A DNA stretch of 64,000 nt from NCBI GenBank assembly GCA_017506865.1, contig JAFCMP010000511.1, forward strand, positions 62,001 to 126,000, written 5' to 3'. Of the stretch, positions 48,106-59,075 are shown in pieces. The notes beneath the pieces were generated by a model that saw nothing but the letters and a program-made list of their open reading frames with translations, was not told the origin of the DNA and did no database searches. Numbering within the stretch: the first letter of the stretch is position 1; each line of letters begins with the position of its first letter. The position numbers and the translations under genes are program-made. The DNA is from Tribonema minus (taxonomy: Eukaryota > Sar > Xanthophyceae > Tribonematales > Tribonemataceae).

Positions 48106-49937
48106 CAGGGATGGCGCAGCTACTTGCATCGTAGGCCGAGCTCTGGAGCTGGCAGCCATACTTGGCAACCCGCGCTGCCCTGCCTCCCCCTGGTTCCCGT
48201 TTTGCGGCGCGTGACGCGCGGGCATCCATATCATACTTGGCATGACCATGGTGCTGCAGGTCGTGTGAGGGGGGCTGGGGGCTGCAACTGGCGCGCGCGC
48301 AGCAGCAGCCTGTAGCTGCAGTGGCTCCAGCTGATGATCGCTGCTACGGAGTGCGGCGTTGATGTTGTTTCACGACCACCGTTCATGTGTATCAGCCGCG
48401 TTGTAGGCCGAAGCTCCGCAAGAAATGTCATCACCAAGCAACCAGGTCCAACTCAGCGAACATCATTCCCTCACCGCACGCGCTCATGTTGCAGTGCCCT
48501 ACTTGTCATGTTCGCATTCACAACGGCTGCCCATGGTGCTCAGTGCTCAATCACTGGTTTGCCCCCAGGTCCCAACAAGCCGCACTCAAACGTTGTAGAC
48601 CTGTCTCGAGATATGCGCATTGTTCCTGCTGCAGCGCAGCTGAGCTCATGAAGCAAACTCATGTTTGCATGCACAACACATGCCCACAGTACTCACTGGA
48701 CATCCACCCGGATTGTCCAGCTCCTCATGAGCTGCACCCAAAGTATGCAGACCTGCCTTTGAGTATGCGCATCGTGTCCGCTTGCAGCGCAGCTGAGGGG
48801 AAGTCAACCCATTAGCCTGCAGAGATTGCCAGTTGCCAGTTGTCATACTGCAGACACTGGGCAATCCACGTTGCCTGACGAATGCATGCCGCTCTATCAC
48901 AAGGCATCTACATATTGCAATGTAGCAAAGACACCGTGGGCTACACCTAAGTCTCTGTCTCTAGAGTGACGCTGACTGCAGCGACGCTGCAGCGTGTGGT
49001 GCTGTCAGTGGCCACATGCAGCGCCTGTCAAACCGTCTCAGGCCATGGCCGGTTTGTATGCAGAGGTGTGTACGCAATCACATCTGGCGTCATGTAGTGC
49101 ATGTAGGCCGTCCATATATATCAAGTACAATGCCAGCACGGGCTTGCTGTACCTAGGATTGTCAACTGAACCTTGGCATGCAGTGCTGCCAGCCGCTGAC
49201 AATTGTTCTGCAATGGGGTCAGGCCCGCGCATGGTGTGAGTGGTGGCACACTTTGCTGTCGCACAATAACATGCTGCGTACGTGTATACGACCCCAGCAG
49301 TCAGTTCCTGTATTCCACTCAGAATCATGGCTTCAACATCGCAATGGGCATTGCTGGCCAGATAAAATGAACATCAGGCCTGTCACAGGGCTGCATGCAG
49401 TGGCGCTGCACAGAACAAAACAAGGTGCATGCAACGAGCGTGCAGAGTCGGTGTGGATGAACAAGAAGCATCGACCGCCACGCAGCCAGTGTGTGCTGCT
49501 GGTGCATTATTCCAAAGTGCGCTTCAGCGGTGCCTCGCAATTGTCCGTGGTGATCGGAACAGCAGCGGTGAAGATGACAATGAGCTCATGGCAATGGGTG
49601 TGCTCTCCACCAGTGCATTGTCTTTTGGTATTTGGCCATGCATTGGCGACGATGACGATGCCGATGGACACATGGCGATTGTCGGTGTGCTGTCGAAAAT
49701 GTATTCTATCGGTTGTCACACAACCATACATATGTACAGGACAGATCTTCTACACTCAAGCGACAGCCAGCAGCCCTCGCCCAAGCCCTGTTCACGGCGC
49801 TGATAGCGCGACAGATCCTTTTACTACAGACAAAAAGGCAAGTCTATGAGCCTGCGTCTCACTGTGGCGCGTTGCACGCTTGCCGCCCGAATCAGGCAAG
49901 GCGAAGCACTGCAGCACTACTTGAGACGCAACGGACC
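48106..49937. other. Intergenic; short tandem repeat, no gene seen
   Basis: A ~50-bp block ('agacctg.ct..agtatgcgcat.gt.c..cttgcagcgcagctgag') occurs at ~48597 and ~48750 (about 154 bp apart). Composition is near 52% GC and there is no spliced coding frame I can support. Confidence 0.45.
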
Positions 49938-50342
49938 TTACCCGTTGGTGGCGTCAGCACACACAGTGTTGGTGGCTGTATCACACAGCAGCACCACCCG
50001 CGAGACCCTATAGTCCTTCGTCCTGGGGGCGTCGCAGCCCTGCAGCACCTCGACGCTGGCATTCGCCATGCACTGGCTCTTATGGCTGGACTTGCTGATC
50101 ACCTTCTCCACCCGCGTCTTAGCTTCCTCGCAGTCCATATCTTTGGTGTGGAAGGTGAAGTAAGCTTTCTCGCACGAGTGTCTTCGGTGGTGGTCGTGCT
50201 TAGGCTTGTCATCCTTGCCTGCACCCTTGTGCTTCCTCTTGCGCCCCTTTATGTAAGGTATGGCGTTATTTGCCCCCGCCGTGATGCTTAGGACGCCCAA
50301 GACAGCCAAGATTAACAAGATACAGCTGTTGTATTTGACCAT
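49938..50342 (-). CDS. Secreted six-cysteine protein A
   Basis: Single-exon frame of 134 aa with ATG at 50342 and TAA at 49940. Residues 1-26 are a clear signal peptide (ILLILAVLGVLSITAGA core). A basic, His-rich linker (~33-57, KGRKRKHKGAGK..) follows and then a six-Cys domain: C-x13-C-x19-C-x11-C-x16-C-x7-C-x6-stop. The same framework, ending CxTATNTVC.DA..G, occurs in the protein at 51743-51363, so the two are paralogues. All six cysteines probably form disulfides outside the cell. Family and function not recognised. Alternatively GTAAGG at the stop could be a donor for a longer protein. Confidence 0.65.
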   Translation of the reverse strand: MVKYNSCILLILAVLGVLSITAGANNAIPYIKGRKRKHKGAGKDDKPKHDHHRRHSCEKAYFTFHTKDMDCEEAKTRVEKVISKSSHKSQCMANASVEVLQGCDAPRTKDYRVSRVVLLCDTATNTVCADATNG

Positions 50343-51362
50343 GGCTTGCACCTGCCCCCGTAGGTGATTTGATAGCGTTGATGTGTTTGTCTCGCCGGGC
50401 AGTGGACGACCTCTCCCTTGCAGCTTCTATTCGAGCGGCCGAGCAAACTGCGCCTATGAAACTGGTATAGGGTCGGCCTGACTTAGTGAGGGTTGAAGTA
50501 GCTCAGAACCTGAGGAAATCAGTTGCAGGTGTGGTTCCTTTTTCAAAGTCCGTGTTTTGAACTGGCTCTGTCCATGTCCATTTTCACAAGCAGAGCAGGG
50601 CACTTGAACAAATTAAACAGCATCCCCTCATTGAGGCTCAACAGTCAGTCGTATGAGGCGCCAAGCTCAACGCACGGCTCCTTCACACTGTTGTGCAATA
50701 ACGTTGGTGTACATGCAATGAGCTGCAAGACACATCATCATGAATCTATGGCACCGCGATGACACTGCTGAAACACGGCTGTGCAAGACAAAGCTTGTGT
50801 CTGCAGACCAACAACAAAAGCATCCAGTACAACAAGAGTATGGGAGAGCAGGCGACGTTGGCGTTGCAGTGCAAGGGCCGTGTGCTTCATTTACTGTGCA
50901 GCTGTCAGCGGCCGCAAGGACATGAGCAATGTTTCCAGAGTCCTGACGTCTTCTTGCGTGAAGGCATGCGTGCGTGCATTCATGCATGACCACTGGCATC
51001 ATCTGGACGATGGAGTCATTTCATCCTGATGACCTCTGATTATTGTGAGGAGATATTCCCTGTACGCATCCGCTGCACAACGAGATTTTGTTCAGTCATG
51101 ACGAGTTTCCTCGCAGTGTAGGTGCCCGGTCCATGAAACTTGACATTCCCTTGTGCTGACGGATGCTGGTGGTATGGTGGTAGTGATGCACACTACTTGC
51201 ATGAGGTTTGCTGCATGGGCTTGAGTAAAATCAGTCTTGCCTGGCTTCTGCTTCCGTCCCTGCCTGTCTCAGTAAACCACACATCACTTTGCTCTGTTGC
51301 TGCTCTGATGGGGGCTCCTCTTATATAGTCCATGGTGAAGATGGAGCGTCGAGCACCGTCCC
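50343..51362. other. Intergenic between the two six-Cys genes
   Basis: About 1.0 kb with moderate GC. No coding frame stands out. It holds the promoter of protein A on its left side and the 3' flank of protein B on its right side. Confidence 0.45.
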
Positions 51363-51743
51363 CTAGCCGGTCACAGCATCTCGGCAGACGGTGTCCGTGG
51401 CTGGGTTACAGAAGATCCTTACTCGCTCGGGCCGGTAGTCGGCGGTCACGTAGGCGGAGCAGCCAGTTATCAGATCGATCTCAAGGCGCTCAGCTAGGCA
51501 CGGTATCAACCTGGGACTCGTGGTCGCTTCGTGCCGGACCTTCTCGATCGCCCTTTGACATCGCATGCCCTGTACGGCGAATCGATGCGGCGCCATGCAG
51601 CTATGGCTTGAAGCCAACTTCGCCAGCGCAACATCGTTGATCTCGTCGGCTAGGTTGGAGGGCACATCAGTTTTGAAAATCTTCGCGTTGACGAGCAGGA
51701 CCGCACCCAAGAGCAGCAGCAGCGACGCCGTTCTGCACCTCAT
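51363..51743 (-). CDS. Secreted six-cysteine protein B
   Basis: Single-exon frame of 126 aa, ATG at 51743 and TAG at 51365. Residues 1-20 are a signal peptide (LLLLLGAVLLVNA core). The mature part carries C-x12-C-x19-C-x12-C-x16-C-x7-C-x6-stop, almost the same spacing as protein A, with shared DYR..RV and FC..AT.TVC.DA.TG segments. It lacks the His/Lys linker of protein A. Same orientation, about 1.0 kb upstream, so probably a tandem duplication. Function not recognised. Confidence 0.65.
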   Translation of the reverse strand: MRCRTASLLLLLGAVLLVNAKIFKTDVPSNLADEINDVALAKLASSHSCMAPHRFAVQGMRCQRAIEKVRHEATTSPRLIPCLAERLEIDLITGCSAYVTADYRPERVRIFCNPATDTVCRDAVTG

Positions 51744-51915
51744 ACCGCCTCGTCCATCAGTTTGCTTTCTGATCTTCTGAAAGTCCTCACCCTGTTCCTG
51801 CCCACACCTCGTTGTCGCTCGAGAGCAAATGAGAACAGGGTGGTGACTCGCTTTTGTCGGCAGAAAACACGTGAAGTTGAAGTCTCAACAGAGAGGAGGG
51901 CGAGAGGGGGGGGGG

Positions 51916-51955
<40 letters not shown>

Positions 51956-51960
51956 CAGTT
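51744..51960. promoter_or_regulatory. Divergent promoter with (GA)n tract
   Basis: 217 bp between the ATG of six-Cys protein B (minus) and the ATG at 51961 (plus). It has an AG/GA dinucleotide tract at 51918-51953, ending 7 nt before the + start. Confidence 0.5.
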
Positions 51961-54159
51961 ATGGAGTCGTTCATGTCGTTGCCGCCCACAGGGGATGGGC
52001 GTACGAGCCGGAAGCGGCAACAAATGTCAGCGACTATGTCGGCTGCAGTGGCAGAGGGGGAGGCGCCGGATCCCAGCCACGCGCCACTGCAGGAAATCGT
52101 GCTGGAGCAATGGCTTTCCCGCAAAGCGCAGCGGCTGGACGTCGCGGCCGCTGCGACTGCCCTGACAGTCACACAGGCATCCGCCCTCGGAGGCTATGGC
52201 CTTGCAGGGCGCAGACCGAGGGGCAGGTGAGCAAATCGATTCGGATCTTGCACTGCAGATAGCGGAGCATCCCACATGATGGCGTCGGCTGCATGTTTGC
52301 TCATGCAATGCCCAAATGCAGCTTGAGTGCTCATGCAAAGCCCAAATGCTGCTGTTGATGACTTGTTGGGCATCTGCAGTCTGCGGGTGCACGATATACA
52401 CATGATCATCAGATCTTTTGCACATGAAGGCCAAAACGTGCATTCAATGTCTTGAACATCGATGGCACAGAGGATCATCGACACTGAACCACCGTGTACC
52501 GGCCTGTTCTGAACTGTCACTAACAAATGCCTGCCGCTTGCCCTGCACTACCTTGGACTGGAAGTGCATGCAGTTTGCAAAATGCACTGTGCAGCACTGG
52601 CAGGACGCCGCCGTTGATTTGAGTCATGTCAAACACTGCTTACAATGCAGGCATCAACTGGAACAGCGGCTTCCCGACAAAAGATTGCAAAGATCCATAT
52701 CAAAAGCTTCTGGTGGATAGCTCTTCATAAAATGAACTGTGGTTCACAGCGCCCACAACAGTAAATGTTGTAAATTACTCATTTACACACGTCGGATCAT
52801 CATGCGATCTTTGCAAAAGATTTGGCAAAACGCTATTCCTGCTCTCTCGCTCCGCTGACACATTCTGCCTTGTGAATGTGCAGGCCGCTCGCTATGCGTT
52901 GCAAGCGCAAGCCGCGGCGGCGGGTGCTGAGCCACCACATGCGCCGTCGGAGACCTCTGCCGCCGCCGCAGCACCCGCACCACCCGCACCACCAACCGCA
53001 CCAGCCTGCGATCACCCTCGCCGCGCCAAGGCAGTGGCCGCTGTCGCCGCCGCCGCCGCCCGTGCCGACACCGCCACCAGATCCGCCGCCGTCGCCGTTG
53101 CCGCCGCCGCCGACACCGCCGCCATCGATGCCGCACTTCAGCAAGCCGACGCACACCGCGCCTGCATTTCCGCCAACCTTGCCGCCGCAGGGTCGGACGG
53201 CACCATCACACTGGTGCCGCACAACAGCAAGGACGGTCAAGGGCGCATCGCGTACTTTTTGACGCGAGCGGAGGCGGTCGGTCGCCTTCATCACGAACAA
53301 CCACGGCACCTTCGGCGGCGTCCCGCCCTGTCTGGACACCGTCCGCGCAGCGGCACTCCAGCGGCTTTACGAGGGCGTCAACCCCATGCAGCTCCTGCTC
53401 GACGCCCACCACGGCGGCTACGCAATCGCCACGTGCAGCGCCGTGCGTAGCGACGGGAGCTGCAGCCCGGAGGTAGTTCTGGACCTTCGTTTGGAGCTGC
53501 GGCGGCGCGGCGGCGGCGGCAGCGGTACCGACTTTGTGTGCACGTGGGCTCAAGTGCAACGCTACGAGCAGACCGGCGATGGGCCGCAAAGCCAATGCGT
53601 CTTCGGCCCCATCGACTAGGTACTCTGCGGCGAGCCTGGCGTCGCGGTGCCGTTGCACCGCAGACGCGACGGCCTGGAGACGAGGGGATCTGGCGCCGTC
53701 GTGGGCCGCACAGCTGGATCCAAGGCCGTCAAGGCCGCGCGGCGCGATGCAGGCGAGCCCGTTGAGCGCTGCACGGCGTACGACCACTTAAGCACCGATG
53801 AACTCGTGGCGCAGGCGGCACTGCGCTGCGCATACACGGTGGAAGGCGTACCGGTGGCGGCAGCGCAGCAGCATGTGCGGGCGGAGCTGGACGCGCGGCT
53901 GCTGCCTGACGGCCGCAGCCGCCTTGTGCCCGGCAAGCTGAAGGTGGCAGTCGCGTGCCTGATGGACGAGGCGGTTGCCAGCGCGGCCCACGCGGCGCAG
54001 GACTGGGTGATGCTGCCTGGCAACGTGGCATGGTGCCCACGTGCCGGCTGCACGCGTCAGCGGCTGCCGCTCTGGCTGCTCGTGGCGGAGAGCAGGATGG
54101 AGGAGTGGTCAGCGCCGGCAGGCTACTTCCTGCAGACCAGCTGCGACGGCAAGCTATGA
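51961..54159 (+). pseudogene. Unresolved or damaged + gene with frameshift and internal stop
   Basis: First exon 51961-52226 (88 codons; ends in donor CAG|GTGAGC) encodes a Ser/Ala/Gln-rich segment with LEQWLSRKAQRLDVAA. The next supported exon begins at 52884 after GTGCAG. It is Ala-rich, then folded-looking (ISANLAAAGSDGTITLVPHN; VAFITNNHGTFGGVPP; RLYEGVNPMQLLLDAHHGGY). Three faults break the model. The two exons do not match in phase. The frame changes at a GGTC-GGTC tandem duplication (53276-53283). TAG at 53617-53619 precedes a further open stretch (YDHLSTDELVAQAALRCAYT) to TGA at 54157-54159. It may be a pseudogene, an assembly error, or contain introns I could not place. Family not recognised. 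Confidence 0.5.
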
Positions 54160-55202
54160 GGCTCTCCTGCACTTGAGCAGCCGCGCGCGCGCATGAAGTC
54201 ATGATAACAAATTCATGATGCTCACCTCCACGGTGCTGCTGTGCACTTCTCAATCAAGTTTACTTTGTTTTACAACAATCAAAGCCGCATCCAGTGGACG
54301 GACAGCGAAATGCGTCTTCACAATACTGAGTTCTGAAGGAGGTTTCCGTGGCGCACCCGCACTCCAACCAGTCCTGCTGATACTAAACTCTCACCTTCAA
54401 ATCTGTAAATCCTGGATATGCCGCCGCCATTCTTAACCTTGTTGGACATGGATGGATGGATGCCCTGAAAACACCAATTCATGCATGGGACCAAGTCTGT
54501 GCATCTTGAACATTTGGTTTTTCTTGACCTTGGTGGATGGACCATTGATTTGGATTGGGATTGATGCCCTGAAAACACCAAACACCACCCCGACGTTCCA
54601 CCCCAATTCATGAATGTGAAGCATGCCTTGAAGTGAACTTTTAGTCAAGACACAACTCTGCAGGCGTTGGGTGGGGTGCTGCTGCTGCTGCCATTACTGC
54701 AGCTGCCGCTTGCGGTCTTCAAGTCCTACCTGCGTTTCACCTGGCAAATTGCTCCAAGCTTTGGACCCAGGAGCTGCCAGCGCTGGAACTGCAACTTTGT
54801 TGCTGCTGGTTTCGGCTGCCTTGCTGGCGCGCGCTGGATGGATCCTGAGGTATCCGCGGTTGAGCTGCTTTTGATGCTTGATTAATTTGAAAGGTGAGTG
54901 ATTGAGCAGGTCTCCTACTCCTCGTACGGACTACATCCGGCGACAATTTTAAAAGTCGGTTGATGCTGCAGAGATACACGATACATTGTCAAGTGTTTAG
55001 GTGCTTCCATATTTGGTGGCAACCTGGCATGTTGTTCGGAAGTTTCGAATGGCAGCTCATTACATCAGTTCTGCTTGTTTGGCGAATGATATTATTCCAA
55101 AACTCAGTGCACGATGCATCAAGAACGCTCCCCCGCAACCACCCGCGTCTTCGATGGGAGCTCCTTACTTGTTCAGAATCCAAGTACTATGTGCGTGCAC
55201 TG
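54160..55202. other. Intergenic; ~104-bp repeat, no gene seen
   Basis: 'tgccctgaaaacacca' occurs at 54461 and 54565, 104 bp apart, with partly conserved flanks ('caattcatg'). A + frame at 54667-54885 is open but has no splice or codon support. Confidence 0.4.
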
Positions 55203-58200
55203 ATGACAGGTGACGACCACGCAAGACTCGGTGCGGTGCGCAGTGCTGCGGGATCGTCGCTGGAGGGTATGGAGCAGCTAGATGGACCAGGCGCGGTCGG
55301 CGATGCCGCGGCCATGCAGCAGCAGCAGGCCCCGCTGCACGCGCACATGGAGTTCGCCATTGAGATGTACAGCGTGGTGCTTCCATCGGTGAGCTGTGCA
55401 GCACCAGTTTATTCCACTGGGATTACCAACAGCTGTATCACTAGTGGTCCACTGGGATGGCATGCGGCTGCCACGCCTGACCTCAACCTGTTGCCAACTC
55501 CCAATAATGTGTGAGCAACGTGCTCTAGTCTCTCCTACGCCGTCACGCATATGTGTGTTGCAAGGTGATCCACTGCCCCTGTGTGAAGCCTCTTCTTGAG
55601 CCGCACGTCTGCAACAGATCAGCGATCACAATATGTTCGTGGCGGAATGAACCGTACCACCTGCCCCCCCCCAACATGCCTCTGTGGGACCTTATACACA
55701 GCCCTACATAAACCCCAATAAGATGTCCATCGGTGGCAAATGGAACCTCTTGTACCCCCTGTAAATTCTTTGCGCCACCGGGCTGCATGTCAGCTTTTCT
55801 ACAGCACCTGTATGACTATGTACATCCCCTGCACCACCAAGAGTCACACACAGTGTGGACGTCCCCTGCCTTCTGTGTCATAGCTGCTAGCTCATGCGAT
55901 GCTCACTTCGCGGGCAGCGTTGAGCCTGGCATCAATCACAGCGGACTCCTAGGATGACACGTGCAGCAGCAGCTTACCCCATGTGCTTTTTATTTATTCT
56001 CGCTCAGGGCGCGAAAAAGCCCATGTACTTCTAAGCCTAGGCCGACACTTCAACTGCCTGAGGGCGCGCTGCAAGGTTTGTCATCAGCGTTCAACTCCTC
56101 ATGAACCAATTGTTGGATTATTTATGATGATTATTGTATGTGGTGACAGGCGTGTCAGGGACGCAGCGTTCTCGACTCTTCCGGCAGTGCCTTGCAGTGG
56201 CCGCCTCTTGCGTTGTTCAAACCGCCATCTGCTTGAAAACGTTAAATGACGTCGCACCACCACCATGCGACAGCAGCGGCTCAACCAGCAGCAACAGCAG
56301 CAAGTGCCGTCAGCGCGGCAGCAGTCCTTGGGTTAGGGTTAGGGTTAGGGTTAGGGCTTGCTCGAGAGCAAACCCCCGTTCCGCCCCACTCACGCCACAC
56401 ATGCATCGCTCATTTTGACCAACACTGACACGGTACCCAACTCCTGCGGCACACCAGCGCTCAGCACTTGAGAGCGCAGCACGCCCCTTTCCACTAACCC
56501 CAGCCCTAGCCCCACTTAATCGTTCCTCACCGCAGGTGGCAGACGCAGCCCTCAACACATCAGCGCTCAGCGCTTGCGAGCGCGGCACGCCCCTTTCCAC
56601 TAACCCCAGCCCTAACCCCACTTAACCGCAGGTGGCGGACGCCGACCTGAGGCACCTGCACGGCGCGTTCGCAGCGGCGCAGGCGGGCGTGGTGGCGGCG
56701 GAGCTGCGCACGGGCGTGCCCGCGTCGCTGGACGACGTGCACGGCGCATATGTGCGCCACATCACCGAGTTTTTGGGCGCGGCGAGGTGAGCCTTGGGGG
56801 TAGGGTAGGGTGAGGGTTAGCTTGCGGTCGCAATCGCATGCTGAAGCAGCTGTTGCCGAAGAGGCCTGTCTCCGAGCACTGTCGTACCACGCGTCACTGG
56901 ACGACGTGCACGGCGCATACGTGCGCCACATCACCGAGTTCCTGGGCGCGGCGAGGTGAGCCCTGGGGTTAGGGCTAGGGTTAGCGTTAGGGTCAGCTTG
57001 CGGTCACGCTCACAGGTTGGGGCAGCCGTGCTCGTGCGGCCGCGCTTGCACGATGAAGCAGCTGTCAACGAACAGTACCGGCGCACTCCTGTGCCACTCT
57101 ACTACGTGCGCCACATCACCGACTTTCTGGGCGCAGCGAGGCGAGGCTTAGGTTTACGGTTAGGGTTAGGGTTAGGGTTGGGGTAACGGTCAGCTGGCGG
57201 TCGCGCTCGCATGTGAGTAGTTGAAGGTAGATTTCTGGGCGCGACGAGGTGAGCCCTGGGTTTAGGGCTAGGGTTAGCTTGTAGCCGCGCTTGCATGAAG
57301 TTGTTGTTGAAGAGAGGCCTGGTGAGCCTTGCGCTTGTGGCTGCGCTCGCATGTGAAGTAGTTGAAGTAAATGTTGAGGAAGAGGCCCGTCTTTCAAGCA
57401 TTGTTGTACCAATCTACTATTGTGGCCACGTCACGGAGTCCCCGGGGTTAGGGTTGGTTAGGGTTAGGGTTAGCCCTAACCCTAACCTTAAGTGCGATGA
57501 GCCTGTGCGGTGAAAGTTGAAGCAGTTGTTGATGTCGAGTGCTTGTCTTTGGGCGTAGCGCGGCGACGGCGTGACGGTGGCCGTGTGGCGACGGGCGGCG
57601 GCAGCGTGACGGCGGCAGAGGCAGCGCAGCGGCGGCGGCGGCGTGGCGGCGGCGGCGGAAGCGGAAGCGGAAGCGGCATCGGCGGCGGAAGCAGCGCAGC
57701 CCTGCCGCAACGCGCCTGCTGCCTTTCCTTGGCCGATACGCATGGGGCGCTCTCTCATCAGCTACACTGGGAGATTCCGCTTGCGCGACGCGACGACGCG
57801 CGCGCCTGTTGAAATTGATGTTGAAGTAAATGCACGCTTTGCGGCCCGGCGCCGTGTGCAGCGGTGCGGTCAAAGGTGATGACGGCGGCGGCGCAGCGCG
57901 CTGCGTGCCTGGACTTTGCCTTCAGCGCCCGCATTCCACGTCATCACAAAGGTCTGAGTGCTTTCTTCTCTGATGTCTGGTGGCGGCGAGACTGGCGCAC
58001 TGTGCATGCAGGAATGCGCACTTGGGTGTTGGCGGTTGAAAGAGGGGCCGTGGCAGCACCATCTTTGCGCCGATGCATGCACAATAGATCTACCGTAGTT
58101 GGTGGCGTGGTGCTGCTGGCACTGCAGCATCAGGGCATCTTGTTCTGCGTGGTGGTGCCGACCTGCCGCTGCCCTGCGGCTGCTGCTACTGCTGCTTTCT

Positions 58201-59075
58201 TTGCTGCTGCGGCGCTGATGCTGCTGCGGTTGCGTCCACCAGCCCCATCCCTCACGAGCCTACCTACCCCCCCCCCACCATCCTGTCAACAGGTTCACCG
58301 CCATCAAACCCTCGCTAGACGCCGTCCACGCGCGCTGGCTGCAGCACGGCCCCACGCTGCGCGGCCGCCGCGTCGCTGCCGCCGCAGCAGCGCTCAGCAC
58401 TGGCGGCGCGGCGGGGGGGGCGGCAGTGGGGGCGGTACTCGCGGGGGCGCCGCAGCAGGGGGGGGCGGGGGAAATGAAGTTGAAGTTGCAGGCCTGGCGG
58501 AGGCGCTGCGGGAGCAGCAGGCCAAGGTGGAGCAGCAGTTGGCGTTGCTCAGCACGAGGTGCGTGCGAGGCGCTGACGCGGGCGATGCGTTGGTGCGACT
58601 CTGCCGCTGTTTGTCAAGGCCGTGCTGGCTGATGCGTAAAGATTACGTCTGTTGTCGGGAAATGATTATTTCATGCAGCGCCCTCGCAGTTCGCGGGTGC
58701 GTGGTGACGCTCAGTGTCGTCCATGGAGCCCCAGCGCACGTCAGTAGCACTGCGTACGCATGCGCCGCCTTTGAAGGTCTTGTGCATATGGTGATCGCTC
58801 CGCCGACGCGCGCAGAATCGGGCATCGCTCTGTACATAGTACAGCATCATCGCACAGCACTTGCAAGGACCCCGGCAAGAGGGCAGTTGCCCACTGCTCA
58901 GGAAGTTGACGCTCATCTAACAAGCAGTTATCCTCTGCTCAGAAAGTTGACGCTCATCTAACGAGGTGTTTTGCCCCCCCCCCCGCGTGCGTGAGGCAGG
59001 TGCCAACATGGCCCCCTGGCAGCCCCGCAGGCGCCGCGGCGTCACGTCATGCCGGGCAGCCGGCCCTCGGGCTAG
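55203..59075 (+). CDS. Unidentified coiled-coil/helical protein, at least four exons
   Basis: Family not recognised. Exons 55203-55388, 56632-56786, 58293-58558, 59000-59075. The first ends HMEFAIEMYSVVLPS; the second reads VADADLRHLHGAFAAAQAGV, TGVPASLDDVHGAYVRHI and TEFLGAAR; the third reads FTAIKPSLDAVHARWLQHG then a Gly/Ala linker and EALREQQAKVEQQLALLSTR, a short coiled coil; the fourth ends at TAG 59073-59075. Phases match except inside exon 3, where one extra G is needed in the G8 run at 58413-58420 to connect the two well-formed halves; a homopolymer sequencing error is the simplest cause. The true N terminus may be further upstream. Exon 2 is flanked by decayed copies of both its ends. 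Confidence 0.6.
56430..57490 (+). repeat. Echo arrays around exon 56632-56786 with TTAGGG repeats
   Basis: Upstream: the acceptor and start of the exon (cgcag|gtggc.gacgc) recur at 56536. Downstream: the exon end with donor (cgccacatcaccgagttcctgggcgcggcgag|gtgag) recurs with donor-like boundaries at 56956, 57141 (GC instead of GT), 57249 and 57322 (weak); intervals 169, 185, 108 and 73 bp. Most units are followed by GGGTTAGGG-type sequence. Confidence 0.85.
57445..57488. repeat. Head-to-head telomere-type repeat junction
   Basis: GGGGTTAGGGTTGGTTAGGG-type units run directly into CCCTAACCCTAACC, so the two orientations meet at TTAG|CCCTAA near 57474. The palindromic core spans ~14 bp on each side. 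Confidence 0.85.

Noticed and set aside
56954..56958. Echo donors as real alternative exons
   Set aside because: Downstream copies lack an acceptor in phase and carry degraded frames, so they are described as decayed copies until RNA evidence appears.
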